The position numbers and the translations under genes were made by a program. The notes beneath the pieces were generated by a model, which saw only the letters and a list, made by a program, of their open reading frames with translations, had not been told where the DNA came from and searched no databases. A DNA stretch of 64,000 bases from Botrytis cinerea B05.10 (lineage: Eukaryota; Ascomycota; Leotiomycetes; Helotiales; Sclerotiniaceae). This document shows, piece by piece, positions 49,489 to 62,080 of this stretch. The stretch spans positions 1,736,001 to 1,800,000 of the forward strand of contig NC_037325.1 in the NCBI RefSeq assembly GCF_000143535.2, given 5' to 3'. The first letter of the stretch is position 1. Each line of letters opens with the position of its first letter.

Positions 49489-52400
49489 TCACTCATCCAA
49501 CTCAATCGGTTTCTGCGGGGATCCCTCTACTTCTGAATCCACAGGCGGACTAACAATCATCGTTGGCGTAAGCAGTTTCTCACCATCTTCCGATAACGGT
49601 GCCCCCGGTACCAATATCGTAGTTTCCTTCAACTTTTCCTCCGTGTTTGGTTCTTCTTCTGTCCCTGGTATAGCAGCTTCGGATGTACTTGCAGCCTTCT
49701 GTCTACGTCTTCGCCTTTCATTTCTTTCCTCCTCTGCGTTGTTCCTCCTCCTAGATCTTCTAGCGCTGTCCCTTCTAGCAGTATCTCCCTCCCCTTCATC
49801 AGCCCCATCAGCTCCCCTCATGCCTTGTAACAATTGAGCTGCTCTATCAGCAACATCATCGGTTTCATTTTCGACTTCCCTTGGGGGTGGTAAGTCAGGG
49901 CTCAATAAACCTTCTGTACTAACTGATTCAGGGCTCTTAAGTCCCACTTCAGCTTCTGGTATTTCATCCGGATCGGGAATCTTTTGACCAGATGCAACTC
50001 GAACTTGATGACGATTTTGCAGCCTTGCTCTCCGTCTTCGATCTCTTTGATCACGAGCTTGTGGTGCTGCAGCTCGTAATTTCTCCAGTAAGGAATCCAT
50101 AGCACCCGTTGAACTCGGTGAAGGTGGCCCAGCAGATGCTGTGGCACCAACATTTATTTGTGCTCGCTTTCGTTTCATTGATTCCTCGTTTCGCTTTCTT
50201 TGGGCTTCCAAAATCATGTTCTTTTCCTTCGACTTCTTCCACTCGGTTACGAAAATTGCAAGCTTAGCGAAGAATTCTCTCCTTGCATTCTCATCAGCAG
50301 CATCTTCACCATAGAAGACCATAATATCATCATAAGTTCGAATCATCTCTTCCAAGAACAATTGCATCTGTTCAGCCTTCCTTCTGGCATCCTTCATTGA
50401 TCGTTGAACTACTTGACTGACACGATCCTGAGGATGAAACTTCTTTGGATCACTGAGATTACCTGAATCAAGTGAATTTTGAACGTTTTTGATGTTGTCA
50501 ATATATCGTCTGGCATCTTGTTGTAATTGCTCAACATTCAACTTTTGTGCCGCGACAACCCCACCGATATCATCAGTGAAACCTTCCCATTCTGAGTATT
50601 GTGTTCGGACAATACGTTCAACAAGATCAGCAAAGGTTGATTCGTTCTTGTCATCCTTAACCATTCCTAGTCGTGCCAAGGAACTCAATTTGAAACCACT
50701 CGCTTGTTTGTTAGAATCGTTCATGTAATTACCAATGTCAAGAATCAGACCCAGGACATTCATTAAAGATACCGAGTCTCGTAATGATTCAGATACTGCA
50801 ACCACTTGTTTGAGTTTGTCAGATATCTCGTCATATTCTTGTTCAAAAGTACGAGTAAGTGAAAGTGCTCTGATTCTTGACTTCCAGTAATGACGTAATT
50901 CGAAGGCGGTTTGTAGATAAATTTGATCTTCGCGTGTCAATTCGTTCGGGTCCGATTCGCGATTCTCCTTGTTTGCATCAGGCCCAGTCCAGTCTTTACT
51001 ATATGGTGCCATAAGTTTTGCCGTGTTTTCTGGAATGTTACACATGTCATCTCTAATCAAGAAATCCATCACAACAGGGTTATCTAGAACATCCGTGTCG
51101 CAATGAATAATCATCTGAGCAATTTTATCCGGGGCATACGTGGAGAATTTTGCAAGGGAAATTTCTAAGATATGTTAGCATGGGGAAGAAGATAAACACC
51201 GCATAAAACTCACGGAAGGTCCTCATCAGATCGCTTGAGATGATCTGCTTCTTATCCGACTTCGCTTTGTTGCTCTTTCCAATCTGTTTGATTTCCTTTG
51301 CTAAGAACAACTTCTCAACTTCATCAAGAACACCCTTACGGGTAAGTTCGGCATATTTCTCTTCTTTTTCTGCTGCTGTAGGTGCATGAGCAGCCCAGTG
51401 AGTGGTCATAGGAGTATCAACCTTCTCCCAATGAATAACCTTGAGCTTCTTCTTTGATCTTGCAACACCCATACCAAGAGTTGGCGCAGCATTGTAGGCT
51501 GGTTGTGACAAAAATTGCCCACTCATCTTGCCAGGCATTCCAGGTGGAGGAGGTGGTGGGGGCGGAGGAGGCATTCCTTTCATACCAGGCATACCAGGAG
51601 GAGGTGGAGGGGGAGGGGGAGGTGGAGGTCCACCAAACCCGGGCGCAACTGGTGCATTCATACCTGGAGGAGGGGGAGGTGGAGGTGGTGGTGGTGGTCC
51701 ATTGAAACCAGGAGGACCTTGCCCTGGCATAGGTGGGGGAGGTGGCGGTGGAGGTGGAGGACCATTGAAACCTGGAGCTTGCGGTGGTCCATTGGTCTTT
51801 GAAGAGTTCTGGTCATGAGGAGTCTTTGGCCCATCGGACTCAAGACTTGGGTGTGAAGGTCCGGTAGTGATTCCATCATTCTCTTCATCATCATCGTCAT
51901 CGTCATCGCTAGCATCATAACGCTTGACCTTGGAACTCATCTCGTCCAAGTAGCCCTTTGATTGCTTTGGTCTTCTCATTTTGACAACGCGAGGCTTTTC
52001 ATAAACCATACCTTCGTCATCTTCCATATCAGAGACATCCGAGAATTCTTCCACGCCAATTGGCTTTCTAGGAATCTTGGCTGATCTCGTTACGTTTCCA
52101 AGAATGCCATGAGTGTAATCTCCTGGAGGAACTCCGAGACCGCCATCCGATCCATGATCTATACCATCCATTTCTTCACGAAGTGCTCTCAAACGATCAG
52201 AAGGACTGGCTGCGTCACCCCAAACTCTACCTTCAAGCTTATATTGTGTCTTTTGTCTCTCAATTTGCATCTCAAGACGATCCATAAGTCTTTCGCGATC
52301 CAATATACCTTTCATATGTGAAGGATCTGTCTCACCCAAGCCGGCTCCACCCTTCGAAGCGTTGGATGCGGCAATATCTTGTGCATCACGAAGCATGAGG

Positions 52401-54838
52401 TATAATTCTCTAGTTTCAAGCTCATTTCTTTGAGCTTCCTTGGCACGAACCGTTTGAATATTTTCCATCTCACCCTTTAATGCGTCAATTTGTCTTCGCT
52501 GAACTTCGATTATTTGTGCTTGCTCGTCCAACTGTTTTTGCAGTTTGCCTACAAGTCCATCTGCACCAAGCTCAATTCTAGCCTTCATTTCATCTCTTTC
52601 AGCCATAGCCGAATCGGCGATCTGGCGGGCTTCGAGTGCTTCATCCAGTGCTTGCCTAGCTTCAGAATCCGTGTGTAATTTATCCAAAAGACTCTGTACT
52701 GTGAAATTGAGACTTTGTTTCAAGTCCATGTCAGGAAGCCTCCTATCCATAGCGACATAACTGAGCATAGAATCCACGAGTTGAAACATTCTCAGTCGTT
52801 CTTCGCTGTCGCTATCTCTGATGAGCAGAAGATGTTGCATCGCAGAAACAAAGTAATCTTGAGTTCTACTGCCTTGAACTTTTTGCATGATAGCATCGAC
52901 AATTTGAGCGGGGTCGGTAAGATCCTTGATTTCCCCTTCGATACTATCCTTCATACTACTGTTCTCACGCTCGAGAAGATCCTCATAATCGATAGCTTCA
53001 TTCGTACGAAACCTTTCAATTTGCTTGTCGAGAACATCGTATTGGAAGCCCTCCATCTTCGTAAGAATTCGCTTGATACCACATGCTGTGAATTGAGCCC
53101 TGATGTGAACACGGAGTTGCAAGTCCCTCTCGGGAGCATCAACTACCATGTTAATCAAAAACATAGTAGTCAAAGCATATTCCATGAGCAGATTCTCCAT
53201 GCCAGCACCGCCGCTTCTAACCTCTTCACTAGCCCCCACAAGACTTCCCATTTTTCCACGTCCATCAACAGTAACTTCAACAACACGCATCCAAGCATCG
53301 AACCGTCCATTTTCACCCTGTTGATTTTTCACATAATCCATAGCCTGAATAACCTTCAAATGGCCTTGTCCATCCGCCCAATGACACAAGAATGTTAAAA
53401 CTTCACTGGCGACCCTCCTCGTCGGAATCCTGGGGGACACCAGTGAGGTAGCCAAAGCCACAATGACTTGCTGATGTTGTAAAGCATCATCGGCACCAAA
53501 CTTGTTGTTCATCAGAGCCTTCAAACATTTGCAAATATCATATTCCCTATCCAAATCCTTGTCGCTGATCGATCCTTCTGGCCCAGTTGGTCCTTGAGCT
53601 TGTCGCCGATTGATTTTCCCAAGTACGTTTGTTAGAGCAACCTGGCCCTGGCATTCCACAAAAGTCTTCACCCAGCCAATTGGCTGAGTTCGAAGGCTGA
53701 CTGCTAAACTTTGTAATTGCTTCGCTGAAATACTGTTGTCCATAACCTTCCTCACGAACCATTCCGGGGTTCCTTCTTCCTCTGCATTCAGAAGCATTTC
53801 CATAGCCGAACCATATTGACCCGTTTGCCTGGCATTCGTTCGCCTTTTCTGTTCTCCTTGCCATTCAGTCAAGCGATCTTGGTGTACTAAAGTCCACTTT
53901 TTCGCTGGAGTATAAGCCATCATCTGTCGGCGCGCTTGATCGGGTAAATTGTGCCACCCTCTTTTCTGCATCAGCGACAAAAACTGTTCTTCGATAACCC
54001 TGTCGTCGCTGGGTTTGTTGAGTTTGAATCCATCCGGCGATGCGACTGGCGAACCGTATCCTGGGCTCAGGTGCTGAGGTAATTTTGTTATTCGTTGCTC
54101 TCTTCCTGCTCCTGGCTGATATGATGGCGATAATGAACCATTCGAATAAGAACCTGGCAAAGCCGTTTTCGCAGAACTTCCCGACGAGAGAACGCTAGAT
54201 CTTTCGGTCATAGAATCTATGCTCTGTTGATCGAAGGAGACTCGACCTCCATAATTTGAGGATTGACTTGTAGAATAAGAATCGTATCTTGAATTGTGAC
54301 TTCCATTTACCGTGCTCGCGATACTCGTTCGATTAGGACCCCAATGCTGCAATTGAGCTGTGCGATTTCCGGTCGATGCCATTGTTACATTGCTTCCCAC
54401 CGGTGGAGCTCGAGGACCCGTAGGATGTGAACTGCCATTAATAGATGCTGTGTCCGAAGCGGGGTATTGATGAAAATCCATTCCACTCATGTTCAAATGA
54501 TGTGGAAGCGGTTCTCTCCTCAAAGGAATTTGATCGCTCCTAGGTAAATAATCTACTGGTATTGGCGACCTGCCATCTGCCATAACGCTTTCATATGGAA
54601 TCGAAGTGATAACACCAGCCATGGTATTGATTCCCGTCAAATCTGCACCAGGCGATCCGGGAACATCTTCCGAGGCAACAGAAGACATTCGTGCGTGCCG
54701 TGAAGATTGCGATCCTCTACCACTCGCCGCGTCGTTGTTTCCTGCACCCGCAGAAGAAAGTTGTCGTCCTTCATCACTGTTGTTCCTCTTATCCTTCTTA
54801 TTCCTCGAGAAGAAGGAGGATTTGCCAGTTGACGACAT
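49489..54838 (-). CDS. Formin, SepA/Bni1/For3-type
   Basis: Exons complement(49489..51164, 51214..54838) give 1766 aa. Formins nucleate actin filaments at hyphal tips and septa and are activated by Rho GTPases. Order: a disordered Ser-rich N-terminus (1-280); a GBD/FH3 region beginning near EEQFLSLMQKRGWHNLPDQARRQMM; a dimerisation/coiled-coil region around 770-850 (EARQIADSAMAERDEMKARIE, KLQKQLDEQAQIIEVQRRQI); an acidic stretch (DASDDDDDDDEENDG) near 980; FH1 with four long proline tracts separated by GxxGFNG-type spacers (about 1015-1105); FH2 from about 1135 (KLKVIHWEKVDTPMTTHW) to about 1540; and a DAD near 1556 (MDSLLEKLRAAAPQARDQRDRRRRARL). The single 49-bp intron inside FH2 (FQISLAKFSTYAPDKIAQMI across the junction) is canonical. 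The length is close to Aspergillus SepA. Confidence 0.93.
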
Positions 54839-55753
54839 GATTGAATGTCGTTATCTCGCACTGTCTTCACACTTTCTTCGTGTCCCAATACTTCCCAAGT
54901 CTCTTGTTGTGATCATCAATGTCTTCAGGTATTGTAAACATTCACATCATGCTCTTTGCCAATTGTTCGAGGGTTGGTCAATCCAGGTTGAGAAGTCGTT
55001 CCAATATTAGTATTATCCTGGCAGATCCCAAAGTCGCACTACCAGACAAATATAGTTAGCATGAATTTGTACTAAATTCTGCGACACTGACAGGATTATT
55101 TGCCTAACGTACAATGTATGTGCAAGCTAATATCGCCGTCCTCACGAGCAAGCATGGGAGAAGGGAGGAGATTGGGTGTATACTTGCCAGTTGAAATATG
55201 GATTTCTTTCAACGCACCACTTTTGAGAGGCAAAAAAAGTATGTGAATCAGTGAATGCTGTTGCGAGATCCTGAAGAATCTGGAGAACCTAACAACTGCC
55301 CACACTTCTATCGCCAAAGTCTATTCTCCCCCTGGTCACTTCTTTCGATTCGTTTGGAAGGGCTGAAACTGACTTCCTTCCCTCGGTGTTGCTGTGAGCA
55401 CATCAAACACTTTGCCCTTGACCCACAGACTACGGACGGTATGTATGGATGCCGATAGAAGCCCAATAATTTTTTTTCAAGGAAACGGATCCTGTGCGAT
55501 TTAGCTGTGGGATATGTACTTTGTGTGTACTTTGTGGGAATTCTGTCTGTGCAGGACTGATGATTGGGATTCGAGTTGGGGCATCAACAACAAACAACAA
55601 CAACAACGACAATGACGGCGAGGAGAAGAATGGGCGCAAAGAAAGAAGAAAGAGAGAAAGAGAGAACAGAAGGATTGAAGAAAATGATACGGTATGCAGG
55701 GACGTTAAAGGGAATGAAGGGAAAGCCAGCAAGCAAGCCAAATGAGTGTTGGG

Positions 55754-55793
55754 TGTAAGTGTGTAAGTGTGTAAGTGTGTAATAAGTGTGTAA

Positions 55794-55824
<31 letters not shown>

Positions 55825-55843
55825 TATGTATGATGTGTGTATA
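55754..55843. repeat. GTGTAA / (GT)n compound microsatellite
   Basis: Copies of GTGTAAGT pass into an uninterrupted (GT) run of about 12 units, then GTATGT variants. It lies about 0.9 kb upstream of the formin start. Alternating purine/pyrimidine runs like this can adopt Z-DNA. Confidence 0.85.
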
Positions 55844-56340
55844 GTAAGTAAAACCCCCTTATTAGAGCCCAAGAGGTTTATTAGAAGGTTTAATTGTACA
55901 AGTTAATTTATGATTTATAATTTTATCATCCATCAGATGCCCAGGGAGCTTGCACTGATTGCAGAGAGAGAAATGTCTAATAACATACCTAGAGATTAAG
56001 ATTCCGGCCTATGGGTGCGATTGCTCTCCTCTGTCCCTGGTCCTCGAGAGAACTATCGATTTCTGGTCATACTATTAGCAGATACCGGTAGCGCAGGAAC
56101 TGCTGCTGTCTTGGTTGGGGTGGTGGGCTGGCCCGGATCGGAATGTCGGAGCCAGAGAAACATTATACGATGGATGCGACGGATGCGATAACGATAAGGA
56201 ACCTGTGGCGGCCGACTACGCGAGGGAAGCTGTCAAGTGGCCGGGCCCGTTGAAACACAGCTGGATGGATATATGAAGCTCTAGATGCGTTCGATTGTCT
56301 CTCAGCGATAATCTGCGTTGTCGACTTTATGTTTTGTAGT

Positions 56341-56365
56341 CTGCACTCTGCACTCTGCACTCTGC
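56341..56365. repeat. CTGCACT heptamer repeat
   Basis: Three tandem CTGCACT units plus a partial copy lie in the spacer upstream of the small membrane-protein gene. Confidence 0.7.
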
Positions 56366-57054
56366 AGTCTACACCTTCACCATCCATGGGCGCAGACCCC
56401 CAAACCCCCATAGCTCGCTGCCGCTCGAATCCCTACCCAGTCCCCATCGGCCCTAGATATCTTTAGTATCTGTCTCCTCTCCTTGTATCGATCTCCCTGA
56501 ATCCTGGCGAATGGCGAATGGATGTCGAGAACAGCCCGAACTCAATATCGCCCATACGGTTCAATGATAATCCAATACCCCAACACCCATAACATTCGCT
56601 CTCCATTAATCGGTGCAATCACATAGACTTCCAGCGAAAGAAGCTGATTTGTTGCGAACATAGCGTGAACGGCATATAACCGCTGCCTGCCATTTGAAAT
56701 CAAAGAAAGGAGAACCAACGGATTTCCTGCTTGTCCGTTCATTTGCCTTCCCTCCCCCTTCTCGTGTTAGAACATTACTACAATTTCCATAGGGTTTAGT
56801 CTCTCTCTTTACGGATTGCCAAGTGCCAACGACTTCTAACCTTGTGCGTTTCAATTCCGAATCGCCTTCGCAAGTACTCGAGTACCCAAGTGCCCAAGTC
56901 AAACTCGCATCTATTGATCCATCGTATGACGAACGCGTGGCAACCTCGCGCAGCCTTAAACGGGGGAGCATCAGCACCAGTTCCATATATACCCCATCCT
57001 GCACCTAATGCTGCTGGAAACGAAGATACTGCAACTACAAGTCCATCTTCCAAT

Positions 57055-57588
57055 ATGGGTTCCACTTGGTCATTACTAAAGGTTCTTAATGAAAACGACC
57101 CGGGGATTCTCTCCAATCCCAACTAACATAAGCTAACACTGTTGTCGTCGCAGACTCTAATAGTACCAGCGATCATTTCACTCATTCTGTATCTTCTAAT
57201 ATCGTTCGTTATTGTCCCGCTGTGGAAGAGATATCGAGCGAGAGCTGGCCAATACCTCCCCTTGGATACCATCTCAACCCGAACCACAAGTTTGCGACAA
57301 CGAGTACAGGCCGCCGCTGTTAGAACAATATTTCCCAGTTCGTGGAGAGCGGATTTCAATCGAAATCGATTAAGTGCACAGGATAGTATTGATTTTGATG
57401 ATGACGATGGAGAGGAGCTGTTTGATGTGGATGATAATCGACGAGAGGCATTATCGCTAGATGCACGACGAGGCAGAGATGAAGATGGCAGACGATTGAG
57501 TCGAGATTTGGAAGAAGGGTTTAAGGACGATAGCAGTGATGAAGAGGATGGAATGGATAGACGACTGAGTCGAACAATTTCACGATGA
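57055..57588 (+). CDS. Small single-pass membrane protein with acidic tail, function unknown
   Basis: Exons 57055..57081 and 57154..57588 give 153 aa from ATG 57055 (context CAATATGGG). An in-frame ATG at 56926 would add a 43-residue proline-rich leader. The intron (72 bp, GTTCTT donor, branch GCTAACAC) keeps phase 0: MGSTWSLLK joins TLIVPAIISLILYLLISFVIVPLW. The result is an N-terminal anchor of about 22 hydrophobic residues followed by KRYRARAGQYLPLDTISTRTTSLRQRVQAA. The tail is strongly acidic with Arg/Ser patches (DFDDDDGEELFDVDDNRREALSLDARRG, RLSRDLEEGFKDDSSDEEDG). I have an impression of similar unnamed proteins across Leotiomycetes and Sordariomycetes, but no domain can be named. The cytosolic tail looks phosphorylatable (RRLS, RLSR). 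Confidence 0.65.
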
Positions 57589-57809
57589 TAGGATTCCGGA
57601 AGATGGTTTGATGAGTTTATATTGCTCTATAGTTAATGTCTATTCTATTGCTCGAGGAGATTCTCGCAGTGCATATAACAACCAACTACCTTTCAACCAA
57701 GGAACATCCGCGAATGACGTGAAAACAGAAGACCGATCCGGGGTATATAGCATCCATGACATCCATGATATCTATCGCATATCTCTCTCTCTTGCTCCGC
57801 AGAAATCAA

Positions 57810-58391
57810 TCACCATTGCTCCCTCTTTCCACTCTCCTCATATTTCCGACACAGCTCTTCAATATCCCTCCTCAATACTTCCTTCGACTCTTCCACCCTC
57901 TTCCCCACAGTCCGCACGGTTTCCCTACACATCTCCCCCCAAACCCCCGGGAAATGCATCTTCATCGCAGTCAAAGCCCTTTGCTCCACCTCAGCCCGCC
58001 TCAACAGCATCTCCACCTCGTTCTTCAATTCTCCCTCCAGCCCTCTGCACCCCAAGCACCTCTTCGGCATATCCGCCTCTCTCACACTCTTCGGCGCACC
58101 GCTGATTTCGCACGGCCGTATCAAATGTCCACATTCTGTATACACCATTTTTCGTCGACATTGCGGACAATTCTGATGAGGTGAATCGGTTTCCAGCCAG
58201 CGCAATATACAAGTGGACCCAAATACATGCGAACAGGGAAGTATATATGCGACTTCAGTTTCTCCATCGCAGTGTGAAGTGCCGATGTCTTCATTACATA
58301 TTGAGCATCGCTGAGGAAGTGAAATTTCAGCGGTATCAGAACATGAGGCTAGGAATGAAGCTTCACTGGATGCGTGCTGCGAAGAAAACAT
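57810..58391 (-). CDS. RING-finger protein, C3H2C3-type, function unknown
   Basis: This single-exon gene encodes 193 aa from ATG 58391 (context CCAAGATGT). The in-frame ATG at 58466 is an alternative, and the frame stays open to a GTG at 58589. A RING-H2-like zinc finger begins at CSICNEDIGTSHCDGETEVAYILPCSHVFGSTCILRWLE and ends NCPQCRRKM. The cysteine/histidine spacing fits E3 ubiquitin-ligase RINGs. The C-terminal half contains ECGHLIRPCEISGAPKSV and KRCLGCRGLEGELKNEVEMLLRRAEVEQRALTAM, with extra cysteine pairs, then a helical R/E-rich region (EESKEVLRRDIEELCRKYEESGKRE). No membrane segment is seen. The gene is convergent with the small membrane-protein gene (221-bp spacer). Confidence 0.75.
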   Translation of the reverse strand: MFSSQHASSEASFLASCSDTAEISLPQRCSICNEDIGTSHCDGETEVAYILPCSHVFGSTCILRWLETDSPHQNCPQCRRKMVYTECGHLIRPCEISGAPKSVREADMPKRCLGCRGLEGELKNEVEMLLRRAEVEQRALTAMKMHFPGVWGEMCRETVRTVGKRVEESKEVLRRDIEELCRKYEESGKREQW

Positions 58392-58740
58392 CTTGGTAAA
58401 TGAAACACCCATCAACATGAAGATACTCGAGGGTGAGAGCGTGAGGAAATGAGCAGTGGAAATCATAGAGAAGTTCTGATGAATGTTTGCATGCGTATCC
58501 GAAGCTCTACGCTGAGAATAAGAAATGTGAATACATGGAGAAGGAAGATTACATGGAGAAATAGAGAAAAAGAATAGATCATTCGTCACAAATCAGGAAA
58601 GAGAACACTCTTGAGAAATCCGAAGTCAGAAGTCAGAAAGTCAGAAAGTCAGATAATGATACAGTCATACTGAAGGCGCAGCTCGCGAGTGCACTTTTCT
58701 TGACATAATTATAATAAAGAATAAAGATGTTAGTTTGTAT

Positions 58741-58790
58741 GTATGGATGGATGGATGATGGATGGATGTACTAGATAGATAGTCTTAGAA
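58741..58790. repeat. GGAT / GATA microsatellite
   Basis: GGAT units (58744-58768) are followed by a short GATA run (about 58774-58782). Confidence 0.75.
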
Positions 58791-58877
58791 TTCAAGATTT
58801 AGAATTGAAATTTTAATATAAACGAGGAAATCAAAAGGTTTGACGTGCCCGCATGATCAGATTTGGATGGAGGGAAG

Positions 58878-58903
58878 GTGGGTAGGTAGGTAGGTAGGTA
58901 GGG
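58878..58903. repeat. GGTA microsatellite
   Basis: Five to six GGTA units lie upstream of the RING-finger gene. Confidence 0.8.
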
Positions 58904-58966
58904 CTGATGTGGAAGGAAGGCAAGGAAGAGTTAGGGAAAAGCAAAATCTGAAACATGGATGTGTGT

Positions 58967-58990
58967 GATCAATCGATCAATCGATCAATC
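58967..58990. repeat. GATCAATC octamer, three copies
   Basis: Three perfect GATCAATC units in tandem. Confidence 0.8.
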
Positions 58991-59102
58991 ATGGGATGGG
59001 ATGGGAAAGCGAGGAATAGGAATAGGACGGAGAATGTTAGGGGGGAGCGTGGTGGGGTTGGGGTTGGGGTTGTCACGTGGATGGGTCATGAGATTGTTTT
59101 TT

Positions 59103-59136
59103 GGGGGGGATGGGATGGGATGGGATGGGATGGGGG
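59103..59136. repeat. GGGAT repeat, G-quadruplex-prone
   Basis: A run of seven Gs followed by ATGGG units gives six closely spaced G-triplets on the + strand, enough for an intramolecular G-quadruplex. Confidence 0.75.
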
Positions 59137-59242
59137 TCTTGGGCTGGTCATGCATTTGTTTATTCATTCGTTCATTTGTTAGTTGGGTTGGGTGAGTGGG
59201 TGGCTAGATGGGTTAGGTGATTAGGTAGGTCTTTGGGGAGGC

Positions 59243-59275
59243 GTGTGAGTGTGAGTGTGAGTGTGAGTGTGAGTG
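59243..59275. repeat. GTGA/GTGT hexamer repeat
   Basis: About five GTGAGT units, followed at 59285-59308 by three to four CTGATT units. Confidence 0.8.
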
Positions 59276-59354
59276 CTGATTCGAATTCTGATTCTGATTC
59301 TGATTCAGATATTGTCTGAGAAGATTGGGAAAGATTGGGAAATATGGATAACTA

Positions 59355-59377
59355 TTAATGTTAATGTTAATGTTAAT
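59355..59377. repeat. TTAATG hexamer, about four copies
   Basis: Four near-perfect TTAATG units. They differ from fungal telomere units (TTAGGG), so this is not an interstitial telomere. Confidence 0.8.
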
Positions 59378-59545
59378 CTGCGGAGTTCCGATTCCTCGTT
59401 TCTCAATCTTGGCTATGTCATACGTATACTCGATCTACTTTTTTCGTAGGCTTGGGTTGTATTCTTTCTCGATACTTTTGTTCCTTCCTTCTTTCCTTCC
59501 TTGACAGTGCTTTGGATTTCTTTGTTGTGTGCATTTTTTCATTTT

Positions 59546-59548
<3 letters not shown>

Positions 59549-59581
<33 letters not shown>
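59549..59581. repeat. (TC)16 microsatellite
   Basis: Uninterrupted TC dinucleotide run of about 33 bp. Confidence 0.9.
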
Positions 59582-59584
<3 letters not shown>

Positions 59585-60990
59585 CGAATTGTGTGAATTG
59601 TGAAATGGGAAATGGGAAATGCTGTGGTTGGAGACTTATTTTTTGGATTTTGTTTTCTAATAGGTACCTTCTTGTCTGCCTGTTTCGAGGTGAGTGAGCC
59701 GGGTAGTCGTCTGTTTTGACTGCGCCTCTGCCCATTAGGTTCGGGATGGGTGGAATAGATATACATATATCGAGGTCTGTTGATGATTCGGATCTCGAAA
59801 TGTGGTGGGATGATTAAGTCAGTTGTTGTTTGTGAGATCTATATTCTTAAAGAGAGATTTGCATCTGGGGTGAACCTTGCTCTCCTGTTTTTGTTTTGTT
59901 ACTATTTTTTCGGGTACACGCTGCAGTCTGTTGTCGTGCGTTATTTTCCATGCCTTTGTTTCCCTGGTTTTCCATGAAGCATCTACAATGTAATTGTTTG
60001 TTTGTTTGTTCTAATCATCAGATTTTTGAGTAGCAAGTTTACACTCAATCTTAGATTTTATATTTGATGTTAAAGAAGGTCTTTTCATATGTACTGGAAG
60101 TGCGCGGCTTGCTGAAGTAAAGCTTGAGAATCCAGTGTTCTTCATTGTGTACTTTCTCGGATTACCGTCATACTGAGTAGTATGAGAGTTGATACCGATG
60201 GATATGTTCTAACGAGTATAGGTGTTTGGAAAACTGAATACTCAAAAGGCAGGAAGTTCTCCGAGAATGGATGAGGTGGTATTTTTAGTCACTATCAGTC
60301 TTGTCTTGTGGTGAAAAATGCCCCTAGTTGCTTGAATACATGTTCAAATGCCTAAACTAGTAAATGAACTTTCGTATATATTCTCGAGATACACTTCGTT
60401 GTTCCGCCATGAAACGTTCTACAACCAGTAAATCATTTGATGTTACTGAGGCTTTGGTCGACGTTGCGATTTAATTCTCGCTTCCATTACAATTCTTCGT
60501 CGAATTTGATCTCATCATTGTGGAACATCAATTGTGAAACGCCGAGTTATTGCATACCTTCAATTTGAGCAAATCGTTGTGAATTTTGGGGCTCTAAAAG
60601 CTAGTTGCCCCTGACTTCTCGCTTGCGTTCTGTGGGAACCCTTTGTCAATTGTGCATTGTTCCCCAACCCCAATCATTTACCCATTCTTGTAGCTTCTAA
60701 AAACTTCAAGCCCGATAAATTAAGATCCCTTGAATTACCATCTCTTCCATCGATTTATGGGCTTTTGTTTCTCTTGATACCACATCACAAATAATGCATT
60801 GTTTCTCACCCCAAAACAATGCCCCACTAAAATCCTAAACAACAATAACAAGCCGTTGTTTTCTCAACCGAAACCATGCCCAATCCTCAATATAAACATC
60901 GATGCCTCCCAATCTATCCCTTTCATCTATTCATCCCCAAAGACAAGCACCAAAATCTCTCAAAACACCCCCTCATCCAATTAACCCAAG

Positions 60991-61227
60991 ATGTGTGATC
61001 CCCTCTATGACTCAGACTCAGACCCAGGCTCAGACTTCGGTCCTCGCTGCCTTGCGCCAGGTCTTGGTAGCCGTCAACAGCTCATACCCAGTTTGCTCGA
61101 AAGACTCACGCGCGCATGCACAGCTTTGCGAGAGCGCATCGTAAATGACGCAACGACGTGGAAGCGAGTGATGGCAGGGGGAAAATCGATGTTGATCAAG
61201 AATTGGGCGGGTGTTAGTCCTGCTTGA
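60991..61227 (+). CDS. Doubtful small ORF, 78 aa
   Basis: The ATG sits in a good context (CCCAAGATG). The product begins with an acidic Asp/Ser stretch (DPLYDSDSDPGSDFGPRC) and continues with a plausible amphipathic helix (LIPSLLERLTRACTALRERI, then VNDATTWKRVMAGGKSM). Codon composition looks more gene-like than the surrounding DNA. No family is recognised, and no second exon was identified. Confidence 0.25.
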   Translation: MCDPLYDSDSDPGSDFGPRCLAPGLGSRQQLIPSLLERLTRACTALRERIVNDATTWKRVMAGGKSMLIKNWAGVSPA

Positions 61228-62080
61228 CCTATTTCCCTTTCTCAACTTTGGTTATCGATCAGTCCAGTTGGATATTTTGCATTCTTCTATAATGTATCAT
61301 CAATTTTTGTTTTGGACGCTCTATGTTTTGACTCCCATGAATTAATTGTATGCAGACTCCCAAAAATTCTTAAAATGAATAATCGTATTCACCATCAAAC
61401 TCAAATTCAAGCATTGTCTCCATATTTTATCAAAATTGACCATCTCTCCCACCTCATCTACTTGTCATGTAATAATACAAAGAACTTTTCTCTCTCCATA
61501 CTCACTCAAGAGTTACATACTCAGCATCATCCCATCATCTTTTGCAAAAGAATGGGGAGATATATAACCATGTTGTAAAAGAGACGGGATTCAATGCGAA
61601 ACCTGAACACGAATCGAATTGATACACAAGTCGATATATCAAAAACGTAAAAGAATCATCCATAAAGCATTTACAACACCCCGAAATTCCCTCGTGTAGA
61701 AATAGTGATAGCAGTATTATATCTCCGGATAAATGCCCGGTCGCGCCAGGACCAGTACTTTCTAGACCCAATATCATATTCGTAGCCTTCCATCCCTTGC
61801 ATATTACTTCTCCTCCTTTCAATAATCATTTTTTTTTTCATTCAGAGTGTGCATTTACAATCGTGCAATTGAATTAATCTCATGATCCAATATCAGTAAG
61901 TGATTTTGAGGTTTAGATTGAATGAGTATGCTTTCCAAATACCTCGCTTAGATGTCTGCCCCCTACAAAGCATAGTCTTCAATTGCTTCTGTTTTTTCTT
62001 TGAATTACCAATGCTACTCATCTCTTTCACTAAAATTAATATCTGTATAGTTTCTCACACTGGATTGAAGAGTCAATTTC

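Larger units (their letters stand above)
54839..57054. promoter_or_regulatory. Long divergent spacer, formin and small membrane-protein gene
   Basis: These 2.2 kb hold the formin 5' leader and promoter on the left and the promoter of the + strand gene on the right. A GT-rich microsatellite (55754-55843) and a CTGCACT repeat (56341-56365) are present. Several short ORFs exist, none with a recognised domain. Part of the left half may be transcribed as formin 5' UTR. Confidence 0.5.
58392..60990. other. Gene-free spacer rich in microsatellites
   Basis: These 2.6 kb upstream of the RING gene contain at least eight different simple repeats between 58741 and 59581 (listed separately). From 59600 to 60990 no repeat and no credible ORF stand out; several open frames here are translations of the repeats themselves. 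Confidence 0.6.

Noticed and set aside
51454..51818. Antisense Gly/Arg/Trp-rich open frames opposite the formin
   Set aside because: These are the complement of the proline tracts of FH1 and appear in every frame because of repeat composition.
59355..59377. Interstitial telomere repeat
   Set aside because: The unit is TTAATG, not TTAGGG or another known fungal telomere unit.
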